64,000 bases of DNA from Paramoeba atlantica (GCA_977017575.1 CDRNVI010000056.1:124001-188000); one strand, 5' to 3'. Shown: positions 19,990-30,446, numbered from the stretch's first letter. Program-made: numbers and translations. The notes: generated by a model from the sequence alone, not told the origin.

Positions 19990-20820
19990 ATGACTTTCAT
20001 GTTGCTTTGCTTTTTCGAAACAGTGGATCCTTCGAATGCGAACACACAGGAAATGCGACCAGGTAAGGTACGAGGAGCGAACTTACCGCAAGAATATGAA
20101 CTCACACGCTTCGTACAAAACATTGAGAATCCGGATCCATCATGGAATGCTTCCACGCCCGCGTGTGAATGGGAACATGTAACTTGTGATGAAGAGTTAC
20201 ACGTAATATGGATAAATTGGAACGGTATGAATATGAAAGGGTCGCTTCAATGGAACTATCTGTGCCACACAGTACTCGAATTTCGTGCGTGGTTGAACCA
20301 ATTCAGAGGAAATGTCTTACTCGGTGCTCTGCCATCTCAAATCGTAAGATTTGATCTCTCTACTAATGGTTTCTCAGGAGAATTGGATTGGTCACATTTG
20401 CCCGGTGAAATGATAGACCTCTTCTTCAGCGACAACAAGTTTAAGGGATGTGTAGATTTTAAGCACTTGCCTTTGAGTTTGAAAGTTCTGCAGGTACAGT
20501 ACAATCAGTTTTCTGGGGATCTTGATCTTACTCGCTTACCACGCCTAATGACGCATGTAAATCTATCGCAAAACTGTTTTACAGGGCCTCTCAACTTACA
20601 GCACTTGCCTTCATCACTCCAAATTTTGAACTGTCACAGAAATCAGTTCAGTGGCCTTGTGATGTTCAACCGCCTTCCTATCAGCTTAAGTACCCTTAAT
20701 TTAGAAGCCAACGCTGAATTATGCGGTACAGCAGAAAAGTTGACTCTCCCAATCGCGCTGAAGAACTTGGGTGTGGGTGGTACTAAAATTTCATCAAATT
20801 TTACTCCAAAAATCGATTAA
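19990..20820 (+). CDS. LRR family protein
   Basis: 276 residues. The ATG follows CCCTCAG with no spacing. The N-terminus MTFMLLCFF is hydrophobic but short for a signal peptide. Block GKVRGANLPQEYELTRFVQN is at 25-44. Cap W52-N-A-S-T-P-A-C59-E-W-E-H-V-T-C66 has both cysteines but His in place of the conserved Gly. The usual LQWNYLCHTVLEF strand and about seven LRRs follow, ending VGGTKISSNFTPKID. It is a typical member of the largest subfamily. Confidence 0.9.
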   Translation: MTFMLLCFFETVDPSNANTQEMRPGKVRGANLPQEYELTRFVQNIENPDPSWNASTPACEWEHVTCDEELHVIWINWNGMNMKGSLQWNYLCHTVLEFRAWLNQFRGNVLLGALPSQIVRFDLSTNGFSGELDWSHLPGEMIDLFFSDNKFKGCVDFKHLPLSLKVLQVQYNQFSGDLDLTRLPRLMTHVNLSQNCFTGPLNLQHLPSSLQILNCHRNQFSGLVMFNRLPISLSTLNLEANAELCGTAEKLTLPIALKNLGVGGTKISSNFTPKID

Positions 20821-21007
20821 AACTTTAATCTTTAATTCTAATTATTGAACCTTACAATTGAAATTTCGGGTCAACCAATGAATCTTTGCCTGTTTCGTTG
20901 TATTGCAAATTTCTATATCTGTTGTACTAGTGAGAGGACTGAGGCTGGGTGGGAGCGCCTGGGAAGGTTTCAACCCTCTAATTACTATTTTTTTAGTTCT
21001 AGTAACT

Positions 21008-21560
21008 GCGGTGGTTGTATAACTACCGCTCTACCCTTGATTATTGAAAAAGGTGAACAAAAACGGTGAAAATAAAGAGGAACACAGTACTATAATAGAA
21101 AAAAAAATATAAACCCCGCGTCATGAAAAGTGACCCCACACTTTTTTTTCGTACAAGCGTCCGTTTGAGCTGATTTTTGTTCCATTTTGCAGATCTCAAC
21201 GCAAAGACTTTGCGCGTGAAGAAACGAAACAAAGAGAAGCGAATACGTATATTTTAGAGAAGAATTACCATTTTGTCACTTTTTCGCCTTTCAATCTTAT
21301 ACACTTATTTAGGCGTGAGTCAAAATTTAAGACGGTATTGCGGATCACATTTTGAAATAAACAAGACCAGGTTTTGCGTTCACATCGGATGAGTGAAGGC
21401 TTATCCGATGGGGTATGTTCGTCCACTGCCTCTTAGACCATAGACCAGACGTTTTCTGTTGAGAAAGATCTTGTGAGTCGGCGGACCAACTTTTTAGAAG
21501 TTCACTCATTGTGCTTTTAATAACTACCGCTCTACCCTCGATTATTGAAAGTGAACAAAA
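21008..21560 (+). repeat. Two direct copies of a repeat end (CTACCGCTCTACC)
   Basis: AACTACCGCTCTACCCTTGA with TTATTGAAAA and GTGAACAAAA occurs at about 21020-21070 and again at 21523-21560. The same end is found at 39109, inverted at 40007, and at about 50210. Between the copies is about 450 bp of AT-rich DNA with no gene. Confidence 0.7.
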
Positions 21561-21667
21561 TAATGCAAGAAATGCCTTTTGCCAGTTCTTTTTCTGTATT
21601 TTCGTTATAAAAAAGGTAAGGCTTAAAACAGGAAACGACGCATTTTCCACCAGAGGGACTTTCGAGA

Positions 21668-21765
21668 AAATGATAGTGCATTACGACTCTAATGCACTAT
21701 CATTTTCTAAAATTCGCCAAGTTTTACAGATTTTAGACCCCCCCAGATTTAGCTGCACCCCCCTG
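21668..21765. mobile_element. Hairpin and right end of a CAGGGG-type element
   Basis: AGAAAATGATAGTGCATTA is mirrored with a 6-base loop at 21668-21709. Next come TTTTACAGATTTTAGACCCC and CACCCCCCTG followed by TA at 21766, matching the right end of the Tc1/mariner-type element at 58462-59094. The left end is missing. Confidence 0.6.
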
Positions 21766-21858
21766 TATGCGTACTACACTATGTATATCTGTCGGTAACA
21801 ACGTGTCCGTCTCTATCTTTATAACATAACGCACGTCAACATCAGTATTCTTTATTAA

Positions 21859-22689
21859 ATGTCGACGTCTTCTCTAGTGCAATTTGCAGATTCACCCCAC
21901 ACTCGAGCACGTCTGGGTAAAGTGCGAGGAGCCATCCTCTCGCAGGACATGCTAATGGCACAATTTATTGAGAACCTGGAGAAGAGGTTTGTCATTACCA
22001 AGAATAAAACACAGGTATGTTTATGGGATGGTGTCATTTGTAATTTCGACGACGAAGTCATAAACATCGACTTTTTGTCCAAGGGACTCAAGGGTAATCT
22101 AACCTGGGGTAGCCTACCCCACACGGTGTGTAGTGTTCGTATCGGAGGTAATAAACTTGACGGATATTTTCGGGTTTGTGAACTTCCCCCCACGCTCATT
22201 AATTTAAACATCTCATACAACTCCTTTCATGGACCGTTTGATACTGGATCCCTACCCCAAGCGTTTGAAGAATTTTGGTCAGCATCTACAAAGTTTTCCG
22301 GTGAGCTTGACCTGACGGGACTTCCTCCTTCTTTGAAAGTGTTTCTTTTGTCTTGTAACTATTTTTCGGGAAAATTGGATTTGACTTTGTTGCCCGGAGC
22401 GCTACTCAAGCTCTATCTTCAAGGAAACCAATTCGTAGGGAGCGTGGATTTAACAAATCTTCCAAACCAACTTGAAGAGTTATACCTGTCACAGAATAGG
22501 CTTGATGGTAAGTTGGTGCTTCGAAATCTTCCGCACGCATTACATACGCTCTCTCTTGCGGACAACGCATTTACGGGGAAAGTGCGGTTTGATGCATTGC
22601 CTTCAGGTATGTATCATTTAGGTCTGAGTGGAAATAAAGGTACTTTGGATGTGAAATCCTCGTCAATTCCAAAATGTGTCCAAATATAA
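21859..22689 (+). CDS. LRR family protein, divergent N-terminus
   Basis: 276 residues. The block is GKVRGAILSQDMLMAQF (20-36), with PQEYEL changed. The SWNxSTP part of the cap is replaced by RFVITKNKTQV before C54-L-W-D-G-V-I-C61. It has about eight LRRs, one more than most (NYFSGKLDL, NQFVGSVDL, NRLDGKLVL, NAFTGKVRF), and the C-terminus SSSIPKCVQI contains a free cysteine. No signal peptide. It seems an older branch of the family. Confidence 0.88.
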   Translation: MSTSSLVQFADSPHTRARLGKVRGAILSQDMLMAQFIENLEKRFVITKNKTQVCLWDGVICNFDDEVINIDFLSKGLKGNLTWGSLPHTVCSVRIGGNKLDGYFRVCELPPTLINLNISYNSFHGPFDTGSLPQAFEEFWSASTKFSGELDLTGLPPSLKVFLLSCNYFSGKLDLTLLPGALLKLYLQGNQFVGSVDLTNLPNQLEELYLSQNRLDGKLVLRNLPHALHTLSLADNAFTGKVRFDALPSGMYHLGLSGNKGTLDVKSSSIPKCVQI

Positions 22690-23199
22690 ACTTGAATTTT
22701 AGTACTTTCGTCGGAACTCTGATTTCATTAATTAACGAACAGGCTTAGTTGTGAAAAACTCGTAGTGAAAATCGGCGAACTCTGAAGGAGAAGTGTCTCC
22801 TATAAGGTAAGTTCTTTGAGGCTCAATTTCAGGTTTACGAATAATGTACAAGCAGGTTGTTATCAGTACAGAAAAATATTTTAAGAAACTATTTATCGTA
22901 GTTTCTAGAAAATTGAGATGTAGATATTCATTTTCCATATTTCGAACGAGAATTTTGAAAACAGTCAGTCACATTCAAATGGGAGAAGGTTTGCGCGTGG
23001 CCAAGTTTCGCGCGGTTTCAGAATGGTTCTCAATAGCTACAGTATGTGTATAAACTCCAGTTTCTGTTTTCTAAAGGCTTTTAATTTTATAAACAATTGT
23101 ATAGAAAAAAAATATAATCTTATAAAAATCAAATCGAGTTCTAATAAAGTAGCTTTGGTTTCACAGCACTCCGCTTTTTTGTGATTTTCCGCTTTACTC
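22690..23199. other. Intergenic, no gene seen
   Basis: About 510 bp, AT-rich. TTTGGTTTCACAG ending at 23166 is an acceptor-like signal 34 nt before the next ATG. A segment near 22905-22955 (GATGTAGATATTCATTTTCC plus TTCGAACG) recurs at about 29883. Confidence 0.55.
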
Positions 23200-23847
23200 A
23201 TGTTTCCCATCGGTGTCTTCACTGGTGTGTTACGTGCCTCGGATGTGCCAGCTACGCGTCCATCTCGTCCATCAAAAGTGACTTCCGTTGCGCTACCCGA
23301 GGAATACGATTTAGCAAGACTTGTTGAAAAAATCGAAAAAATCCACTCAAGCTGGAACATCGACACCCCTGCGTGTGAGTGGGACGGCATTGAGTGTTAC
23401 CCCTTCGAAAAATACGTGGAACAAATTCGTTGGGGTGCCCGTTGCTTAAAAGGGGAATTGATTTGGAGATATCTCCCATCGCGTGTAGCCACGGTACATG
23501 CATGGCGTACCAGGCTCCATGGTGAGGTTCCCTTCGAAGCGTTGCCCTCCACCACTACACACTTTTGGGTTTCGGATAACGAGTTAAGTGGTCATCTAAA
23601 TCTTGCGCGTCTTCCGTGCTCGATGGAATATTTGAACATGGAAGAGAACAGTTTTTCGGGAACTGTTGACCTGTCGAGACTTCCATCCACTCTGAACGAG
23701 TTGCTGTTATCGAGAAACGGTGATCTCAACGGTGTGTTGAATGCGAGATTATACTCCGATCTCTACTATGATGTTCGACGCACACAGATTACGGTGTTGA
23801 ACGGGGAGCCTTGGGGATATACCAACCTCTGCCTGGACGAGGAGTGA
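23200..23847 (+). CDS. Short LRR family protein
   Basis: 215 residues. N-terminus MFPIGVFTGVLRASDVPATR could be a weak signal peptide. The block is changed to SKVTSVALPEEYDLARL. Cap W52-N-I-D-T-P-A-C59-E-W-D-G-I-E-C66 is intact. Only four LRRs are present, the protein passing directly from NSFSGTVDLSRLP to the C-terminal part RRTQITVLNGEPWGYTNLCL, so two or three repeats are missing compared with paralogues. The frame is intact and the ATG has an acceptor-like AG 34 nt upstream. Confidence 0.85.
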   Translation: MFPIGVFTGVLRASDVPATRPSRPSKVTSVALPEEYDLARLVEKIEKIHSSWNIDTPACEWDGIECYPFEKYVEQIRWGARCLKGELIWRYLPSRVATVHAWRTRLHGEVPFEALPSTTTHFWVSDNELSGHLNLARLPCSMEYLNMEENSFSGTVDLSRLPSTLNELLLSRNGDLNGVLNARLYSDLYYDVRRTQITVLNGEPWGYTNLCLDEE

Positions 23848-24645
23848 AGAGTTTTCCTCTTGTCACAGATGCATGGATATAGAGACTCGAGAATGGGAGG
23901 TAAAGATTTGTTTTTTTATTGTTTTGGAAGAGCTCATTATAATCTTTTTTTCAATTGATTTTCAATCTTTTTATTGACTTGAGAATAGCCTTTGGTTTTC
24001 GAAAATGGGTTTCGTTGTTGTCCCTTCCCCCGTTTGACCGCACTTTCGTGAAAAGTGCGCTTAAACCCGAATATCGACATAAACAGAAGAGTTACATTAC
24101 TATACCCCCCGCTACTCAGGCGCAACCGTTTTACCTGCCCACTTACGCGCAATTTTGACGCATTGTTCAGAAGAACTGTATCAGTATATTTTTTTGTGGT
24201 AAGAGTTTTTGTACTAATTTTCACCTCTGTTGAAACTCTGCTGCAATGGAGAGTCTGCAAGTACACCCCTGCTAATATATTTTTATAAGTGGGTCATTTT
24301 TCGACTTTTATTAAAATATAAGATTTATAAAAAAATATTTCCTTGTATAATTTATAAAAAAAATTGAAAGTTGTATACCGTTTTTGAACACGAAGATGAG
24401 CGCAACGATACAGAATTTTTTGAAGTAGACCCCAGTGTGGATGTGCAGTCCTCGCCCAGTCCTTTAGTTTGCTAACCCTTTTTGTATACATTGAAATGGG
24501 ATTAGCTTACTAATATTAGATAGAGCAAGTGCATGAAGTCCTTTAGTTTGTCCTTCAGTTGGTTTTTGGTCTACATTGAATTGGGCTTAGCTTAATAATA
24601 TTAGATAGATCAAGTACATGACGTGCGCTTATTATAATCTCTGCG
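23848..24645. other. Intergenic with one mini-element end
   Basis: No gene. TA followed by CTATACCCCCCGCTACTCAG and GCGCAACCG at about 24099-24128 resembles the ends of the element at 46104-46954, but no partner end is present, so it is a remnant. Confidence 0.5.
24458..24621 (+). repeat. Two-unit tandem repeat, about 80 bp
   Basis: The unit starts AGTCCTTTAGTTTG and ends TAATATTAGATAGA.CAAGT with .CATGA. Unit 1 is 24458-24536 and unit 2 is 24537-24621, about 85% alike by eye. Confidence 0.75.
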
Positions 24646-25126
24646 TACTCCCCCAGTCAAAAATAAAGGAAATGAAAAATCCAGAAAAGGAAACTTCTTT
24701 TTCTCATTTTCATTTTGATTTTTTATTTTCCTTTATTATCGTTCTATAAATGTTGGTAGTTTATAGGTTTCTTAGTTTTTGCCCGACTCGTTCGACTTTA
24801 TGCCGTAGGTATGTCGTTCACTGATTGACATACATTGTATGCGGAAACGTACTTTTCCAACTGGATTGGATTCCAACGTTCTTTGCGACTCTGTGCTTCA
24901 CGGGCCGAAATTTCTTTATCCCCAGCTATGGTATAATGTGTTATTGCTTAGCGTCCACCTTCACACTCGATCGGGCGACTTTTCGGGGGCGCCACAATGC
25001 GAATTAAAGTAAGAAATTTTGAAGAATGTGTACTTAAGTGACCGATAAACATGATGAAAGGACAAAAAAAAGAAAAAGGAAAATATCAATCAAAATCCAT
25101 TTTCCTTTATTTTTGGCCAGGGGAGT
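24646..25126. mobile_element. 480-bp mini-element with 27-bp inverted ends
   Basis: Left TACTCCCCCAGTCAAAAATA followed by AAGGAAA is mirrored at the right by TTTCCTTTATTTTTGGCC followed by AGGGGAGTA. TA dinucleotides mark both ends. No transposase. The repeat that starts immediately to its right (25128-25250) is related to 30447-30565, suggesting insertion at the edge of an older repeat. Confidence 0.7.
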
Positions 25127-25127
25127 A

Positions 25128-25250
25128 TACGTTTCTGTAAGATCAGCTTTCTTCGAAAGCTTTTTACACCCTCAAAATAGGAAAGCAAGGTCGGGACCTC
25201 CTCGCGGTCTTCCCTGGCACTGTATTTCTCAGTCAACACAGTCTGCAAGA
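25128..25250 (+). repeat. Repeat shared with the triplication left border
   Basis: GTTTCTGTAA, CGAAAGC, CCTCAAAAT, CTTCCCTGGCACTG occur in the same order at 30447-30565. The second copy contains the breakpoint of the 2.71-kb tandem triplication. Confidence 0.65.
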
Positions 25251-25347
25251 TCTTCCACTCCACATTTGTGCTGCTATCTCACGGATAGTAGGGATGTCAA
25301 CCGATACCACCGCTAATTGATTTTTATAAATTATAAATCCAGGGCCG

Positions 25348-26630
25348 TTATACTGTACCCGTTGTAGTAGCATAAGCTGCGCATTTGTATCGACTAGGTA
25401 CGACTTCGCCGCAAGACTCCTTGAAAAATGTGCGGCGAAGCGAATACAACGTACGATGAGTTTTGTGCTGCGCCATGACGGTCGCGAAAAGATCTTGAGC
25501 TTTATCGAAATGTTCCCAATTCTTCAAAGAATTTTGCGCGTACACTACACTTTTTATTTCCTGATCAACAAAAGTATTTGTTTTGCGTAAGAGTACACTG
25601 CACGTTCCACTATTTAACGACAACATGTGACACAAATCGGCTTGAGAGAAAAAACCCGTGGAATGTAAAACTTTTAGTGTAAAAACGCCAGTCTTTGTGA
25701 GTCTACCCTTTCCCTTCCATATGACGGGTAATCCCAACTGATTAAAATTTCTTTTCTTCCACGGCCTTCCGCTTTTTGGGTTCACTGCTTTCCTGGCTTC
25801 CTGGCTTCTTTGCTCTAAGATGCGGGGAAGCTGCTGTTTTAGAGATTGCAACACCTTGATCGTGTCCAATTGATTTCTCACCATTGCTTCCCTACTGGCC
25901 GTAGATATTTCTAATTTCTGCTTCAGCTCGTTGCACTCCCGCATAGCTATGTCGTATCTGACACTCATGATCTTCGCTTCTTCTTTCGATTTTTTCAAGT
26001 CGTCATGAAGCTGGGAGCACTTGGAAGCAAGACGTTTGTTGTGGGACTTTTGTTTTTGAAGTGCTTTGCGCAATTTTTTTGTTGTGCGGATGGAAGTGTC
26101 AAGCTTCTGCCGCAATGTATTGAGCTCCGCAATTGACACATCACAGGAAATCAAAGGAGTTTCCTGAACGGAGGGCGCTTCAAAAATATGATTTCCCGAG
26201 GGGGGTCTTGTATGGTCCGGAGGAGCAACCAGAGAGAAAGCAATGCATGACTCCTTGAGTTCTGAAACCGTTTTGACCAATTCATGTTCGAAAGGCAAAT
26301 CTTCCTGGATAGGTGTTTCTTTGGGAGAGTCTGCATGGGTAGAATTTGTATCTGTATTAGGAATTTCCGCGCAGGAGCGCAGATTCGTAACATAATCCAT
26401 AAAATCCCTAGATTCCGTGTCACTCGGTGTTGAATCATCACTGTACAAGTCCTCAGAATTCCAATCAGGATCATTGCCCTCGGTAAATATTGTGCACGTG
26501 TAACTGTCGCTAGATGTACAGTCTTCATTGCTTTGTTGAGATTCAGGAGGAGAAACCACTTCGGATTCTGAGTCGTAAAAGTTTTCGATAGTTAAAGTAG
26601 AAAAGAAATTTTTAAGTCGTCTAAAATTTT
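25348..26630 (-). CDS. Coiled-coil protein of unknown family
   Basis: A long minus-strand frame of at least 403 residues that stays open upstream to about 26630. The N-terminal third is acidic and Ser/Asp-rich. The middle (about residues 140-255) is a strong coiled coil (LNTLRQKLDTSIRTTKKLRK..., LHDDLKKSKEEAK). A basic segment SGRPWKKRNFNQ and a C-terminal globular part (TKTGVFTLKVLHSTGFFSQA) follow. There is no in-frame ATG near the N-terminus; a TTTTCTTAG at about 26632-26640 (read on the minus strand) looks like a splice acceptor, so an upstream exon is likely. It is the longest frame not clearly LRR or transposase. It may belong to an element, since other minus-strand genes here do. Confidence 0.55.
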
Positions 26631-27242
26631 TTTTGGTCGTCCTAAGAAAACGAGGAAAAAATGATGAAAAAAAATGCAGGGGTCGGAAAACTACGAATAA
26701 AAGGTTTTAATAGTTCATTCAGCTTCTCTATGTATATCTGAATACTTTGCAAAAAAGATCAATCAAAAAGTAGTCACGTAGCTCGTAAAATCTTTCCTCT
26801 GTGAATCTCGAACGGCCCTGTATAAATATAAATTTATAATAATAAAATATAAGAATAATAAAAATTGTAATAAAATTAATAATTTATTATAATAATAATA
26901 TTATAATAAATTATAATAAAAATAATAATATAATTTATAAATTTAAATGCAAAAAGTTTATAATTTATATTTTTAAAGAATAATTAGCCGGGGTGTAGTC
27001 CCTTTGGGCGTTCAAAAATGATCTCCAGCATCTGCCCCTGTGCGGTTAACCTGGGGGGAAGTACGCGTGTGAAGTAGAACGCCGGAGTTTTCGAATTCGA
27101 CAATTTTCTGGAACGAGCTGTACTGTAGCTACAGCTTCTAGTAAGGACATATACGTATGCATCTACAATACATATAGCCAACGCATAACTCTACTTGCCC
27201 TCTCCAATTTGACTTTTTCCACCGAGCTTCTCCATCAAAACG
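26631..27242. other. AT-rich low-complexity region
   Basis: 26821-26985 is almost entirely A/T with AATAATAA and TTATAA repeats. No gene. The rest is leader to the next LRR gene. Confidence 0.7.
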
Positions 27243-28163
27243 ATGCAGCACAGTCTTGTTTTTTCTTTTTTCTTCATTTTTATGTTTCTCACTCCACTTT
27301 CCATTGTTTCTTCTGTGACGCATGACGAGGGACGGTCTGCGAAACGTCGAAAGCGAAATGAGGGCATTTCTCCCGTGAGAGAGGAAGCAATGCCACATAA
27401 AGCCATAAAGGCGCATAAAGTACGAGGCGCCCAATTACCCCAGGAATATGAACTTGCACAATTTGTTCAAGATCTGAAGTATCCCCATCGCACATGGAAT
27501 TCCTCCGTACCTGCGTGTGAGTGGATAGGTGTCACCTGTGATGAGGAGCTACGCGTCACCGATATTGAGTGGTGGTTTATGGGCCTCAAGGGACCTCTTC
27601 AGTGGGACTACTTATGCCACACCGTACGCGATTTTAGTGCGCGGGGGAGTAAAATTCAGGGAAGCGTACCACTCGATGTGTTGCCATCTGAAATGACTAA
27701 GTTCTTGATCATTAATAATGGATTCTCAGGAGAATTGGATTTTTTGCATTTGCCTCACGCGATCAACGGACTGTATCTGAACGATAACAAGTTTCAAGGA
27801 TGTGTGGATCTGACACACTTGCCTGCAACTTTAAGAGTTTTGAAGGTGTATTTGAATCAGCTTTCAGGGGAAGTTGATCTTACTCGTTTGCCGCAACGTA
27901 TGGAAGAGTTGATTCTCACGGCTAATCGTTTCACGGGATCGCTAAACTTACAGCATTTACCTCCGTCACTCAAGATTCTCGAATGCAATCAGAATCTATT
28001 CGTTGGTCTTGTGATGTTTAACCGTCTTCCCATAAACCTACTAAAGCTTGATTTAAGTGAAAACACGGGGCTTTGCGGGGAACTAGACAGAGCTGTTCTC
28101 CCCGCGAACAGCACCGATGTTTCCGTTAGAGATACGGAAATCACCTTGAAGTCCTTAACCTAG
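27243..28163 (+). CDS. LRR protein with signal-like start and KRRKRN
   Basis: 306 residues, the longest family member. MQHSLVFSFFFIFMFLTPLS looks like a signal peptide, but its DNA is also a very long pyrimidine tract, so it could instead be the end of an intron. KRRKRN is at 34-39. Block HKVRGAQLPQEYELAQFVQD is at 58-77. Cap W85-N-S-S-V-P-A-C92-E-W-I-G-V-T-C99 is intact. Seven LRRs follow, ending VRDTEITLKSLT. The segment from LTPLSIVSSVTHDEGRS aligns with LTSLVIISSWTQDDGRS at 47.3 kb. Confidence 0.9.
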   Translation: MQHSLVFSFFFIFMFLTPLSIVSSVTHDEGRSAKRRKRNEGISPVREEAMPHKAIKAHKVRGAQLPQEYELAQFVQDLKYPHRTWNSSVPACEWIGVTCDEELRVTDIEWWFMGLKGPLQWDYLCHTVRDFSARGSKIQGSVPLDVLPSEMTKFLIINNGFSGELDFLHLPHAINGLYLNDNKFQGCVDLTHLPATLRVLKVYLNQLSGEVDLTRLPQRMEELILTANRFTGSLNLQHLPPSLKILECNQNLFVGLVMFNRLPINLLKLDLSENTGLCGELDRAVLPANSTDVSVRDTEITLKSLT

Positions 28164-28534
28164 CCTCTACTGTATAATAGAATACCTTACTGTTTCGTAG
28201 AGAAAGTGTCCAAAGCGAATAATGGTGAGTAGGGTTTCTTCAGGATTTAAAACCTCTTCTGCCATTACCCAGCATTCTTTTATGTAAAGAAAGCTCTTTG
28301 TTTCGCCCTTACAAGCGCATATTAGGTACTAATTTTTGATTAACGTTTCTAAATTATTAAATCTCTATTTGTGAATTAAATTTATTTCGGTGTACGTGTG
28401 AAAACTTTACATACTTTGCACGTTGTATATATTATAAAGTCGAATAAGTATTTTAGTCCTCCGGAGAATCGTTTTTATGGAATATACAGCAGAGTAGAAA
28501 AAGAGGTATTTTAAAAAAGTCTACTTTTTGTGTA
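28164..28534. other. Intergenic, no gene seen
   Basis: AT-rich spacer of 370 bp between two LRR genes. No clear repeat. Confidence 0.55.
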
Positions 28535-29359
28535 ATGCTCACTGTTTACAACATTGACGACGGCTCCGATCTGCGACGAGGGAAAGTCGCCTCACTGTTG
28601 CTTCCCCAGGAAGATTTGCTGGAGCGTTTGGTAGCGCTCATCCATAACAAGCCTAAGTGTTGGAGAACGACGAAGAAAGGGTGGTTTGGTCGAGTGAAGA
28701 AGGTATCCGTGTGCACATGGGAAGGGGTAGTTTGTGATGAAGCCCAAACGATCACCCGGCTCTTATGGACGAGCACCTATGGCTTTTACCTGCGTGGAGC
28801 ACTATCATGGCCCTACCTTCCTAAAAGCCTTCATCATGTGAACGTAGTGCGTCAACCGGGCCTTCAGGGGGACATTACAGAGATTCAGTACCCGTCCAAT
28901 TTGATTTCCCTCACGGCCGGGCACAGCTCTTTTTCCGGGACGCTGGATCTCATGCACTTGCCGCCTACGCTACTGGAGATGAAATTACAAAAAAATCATA
29001 TTCACGGGGGGCTTGACTTCAGTGCTCTGCCTCTCACACTTCGCGTGCTCCTATTGCATGGAAATCGATTTACCGGATCGGTACAACTCGATAATCTTCC
29101 CGGAACTCTGCAGCGGTTACAACTCGATCATAATCTTCTTGAAGGGGAACTGGATTTAAAAAATTTGTTGGAATCGAAAAACCAAAACTTTGATCTTGAT
29201 GTGCGATACAACCAATTTTCGTCATACGCGCCGAATGTGACATTGCCGGGGAATGTGAGGTATTTACCTCAACGAATGCAGGAGACAAGTGACGACAGTT
29301 CAAGTAGAAGTTCATCATATTCCCTCTCGGACTCCATGACAGATTTACATAGTTACTGA
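28535..29359 (+). CDS. LRR protein, DDGSD/TKK subfamily, Ser-rich tail
   Basis: 274 residues. N-terminus IDDGSDLRRGKVASLLLPQE, then the insert TTKKGWFGRVKKVS and cap C60-T-W-E-G-V-V-C67. The LRR region is shorter (about five repeats, NRFTGSVQLDN, NLLEGELDLKN). It ends in a low-complexity tail rich in Ser and Asp (TSDDSSSRSSSYSLSDSMTD) that no paralogue has. The tail may be a phosphorylation target or a replacement of the lost last repeats. No anchor or signal peptide. Confidence 0.88.
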   Translation: MLTVYNIDDGSDLRRGKVASLLLPQEDLLERLVALIHNKPKCWRTTKKGWFGRVKKVSVCTWEGVVCDEAQTITRLLWTSTYGFYLRGALSWPYLPKSLHHVNVVRQPGLQGDITEIQYPSNLISLTAGHSSFSGTLDLMHLPPTLLEMKLQKNHIHGGLDFSALPLTLRVLLLHGNRFTGSVQLDNLPGTLQRLQLDHNLLEGELDLKNLLESKNQNFDLDVRYNQFSSYAPNVTLPGNVRYLPQRMQETSDDSSSRSSSYSLSDSMTDLHSY

Positions 29360-29706
29360 GATTACTACTAGTTAGCGACGTTTCCTTTTGGAACCCTTGG
29401 ATGTGCGGGTTTCTGAGACCCTTAGGTATGAAAAACGAAAACATTTCAGAAGAAGCCAACAAAAACATTTGCCTGCTGCATTTTCCCCCAAAAAAGCAAT
29501 CCACTCGTTGAGAAAAATTTTACTTTCTTTACTGGGTGGTGTACGGTAATTTAGCCTTAGCAATTTCCTTTTATTGAAGTACACTGATGTAACTGATGTA
29601 TACTTTTGTTTTCTCATTTTACGTGGGTTTTTCGCTCCGTTCTTCTCATTTGCATTGTTTTCCCATTGTAAAAAATGGGAAATTATTTACATATTTATAA
29701 ACCTAA
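29360..29706. other. Intergenic, no gene seen
   Basis: AT-rich spacer between an LRR gene and the repeat element that follows. Confidence 0.5.
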
Positions 29707-30373
29707 ACCGGGGTGCATATTATTATCAAAGTGTGATGGGCTTATCACACTTTGATAGCGCTATCAAACTGTGATAATAATGTGCAAGACGCCCAATTGT
29801 GATAAAAATGTGCAAGCAGGTTATTATCACAATTGAAAAATGAAGTACCAAAACTTTTTTTCGTAATCAACAGAAAACTCCGACGTAGATATTCGTTTTC
29901 CGTACTTCGAACGAAGCGCCCCATAGGTTCTACTGTGTAATCCAATTTGTTTGACCAAAATCTCTTTTCGAAGAAGCGCTTGATAATTCCTGAGAATTCT
30001 TTCTATTGTTCAAGATCTCTCTTAAAATCGAAACGGTCGGTGCTCTCTCGAGGTTTTTCACCAAGAAACATTCTTTGTCTTCTTCAACCGACAAGGCATA
30101 TCATGCACCACATTTCTTTTGAATCAAATGCAATCTGCAACGTACATTGTATGACTCGGTAAGGTCATTCTTTCCATGAAGCTCCTTGAGAAACCCAATT
30201 GTGATAATAATGTGAAATGTGATAATAATCCGCAATTGTGATAATAATGTGCCAATTGTGATAATAATCCGCAATTGTGATAATAATGTGCCAATTGTGA
30301 TAATAATCCGCAATTGTGATAATAATACGAAATGTGATAATAATCCGAACTTTGATATTAATCCGCCCCCTGG
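29707..30373. mobile_element. Element with inverted ends and TGTGATAATAAT repeats
   Basis: The left CCGGGGTGCATATTATTATC, followed by AAAGT, is mirrored at the right by ACTTTGATATTAAT followed by CCGCCCCCTGG. Near the right end CAATTGTGATAATAATGTG and CAATTGTGATAATAATCCG alternate at least seven times (30190-30345). Related copies lie near the left end (29774-29835). Non-coding, about 670 bp, with repeated subterminal motifs that could bind a transposase. Confidence 0.65.
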
Positions 30374-30446
30374 TTTACATACTTGTATACTACCCCTGTG
30401 TGTACGGGGGGATATGAGTACGAAAACTACTCAAACGACAAAGATA

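Noticed and set aside
30180-30345. CRISPR-like regular repeats (TGTGATAATAAT)
   Set aside because: Repeats are contiguous, with no unique spacers, and lie at the end of a transposon-like element in eukaryotic-type DNA.
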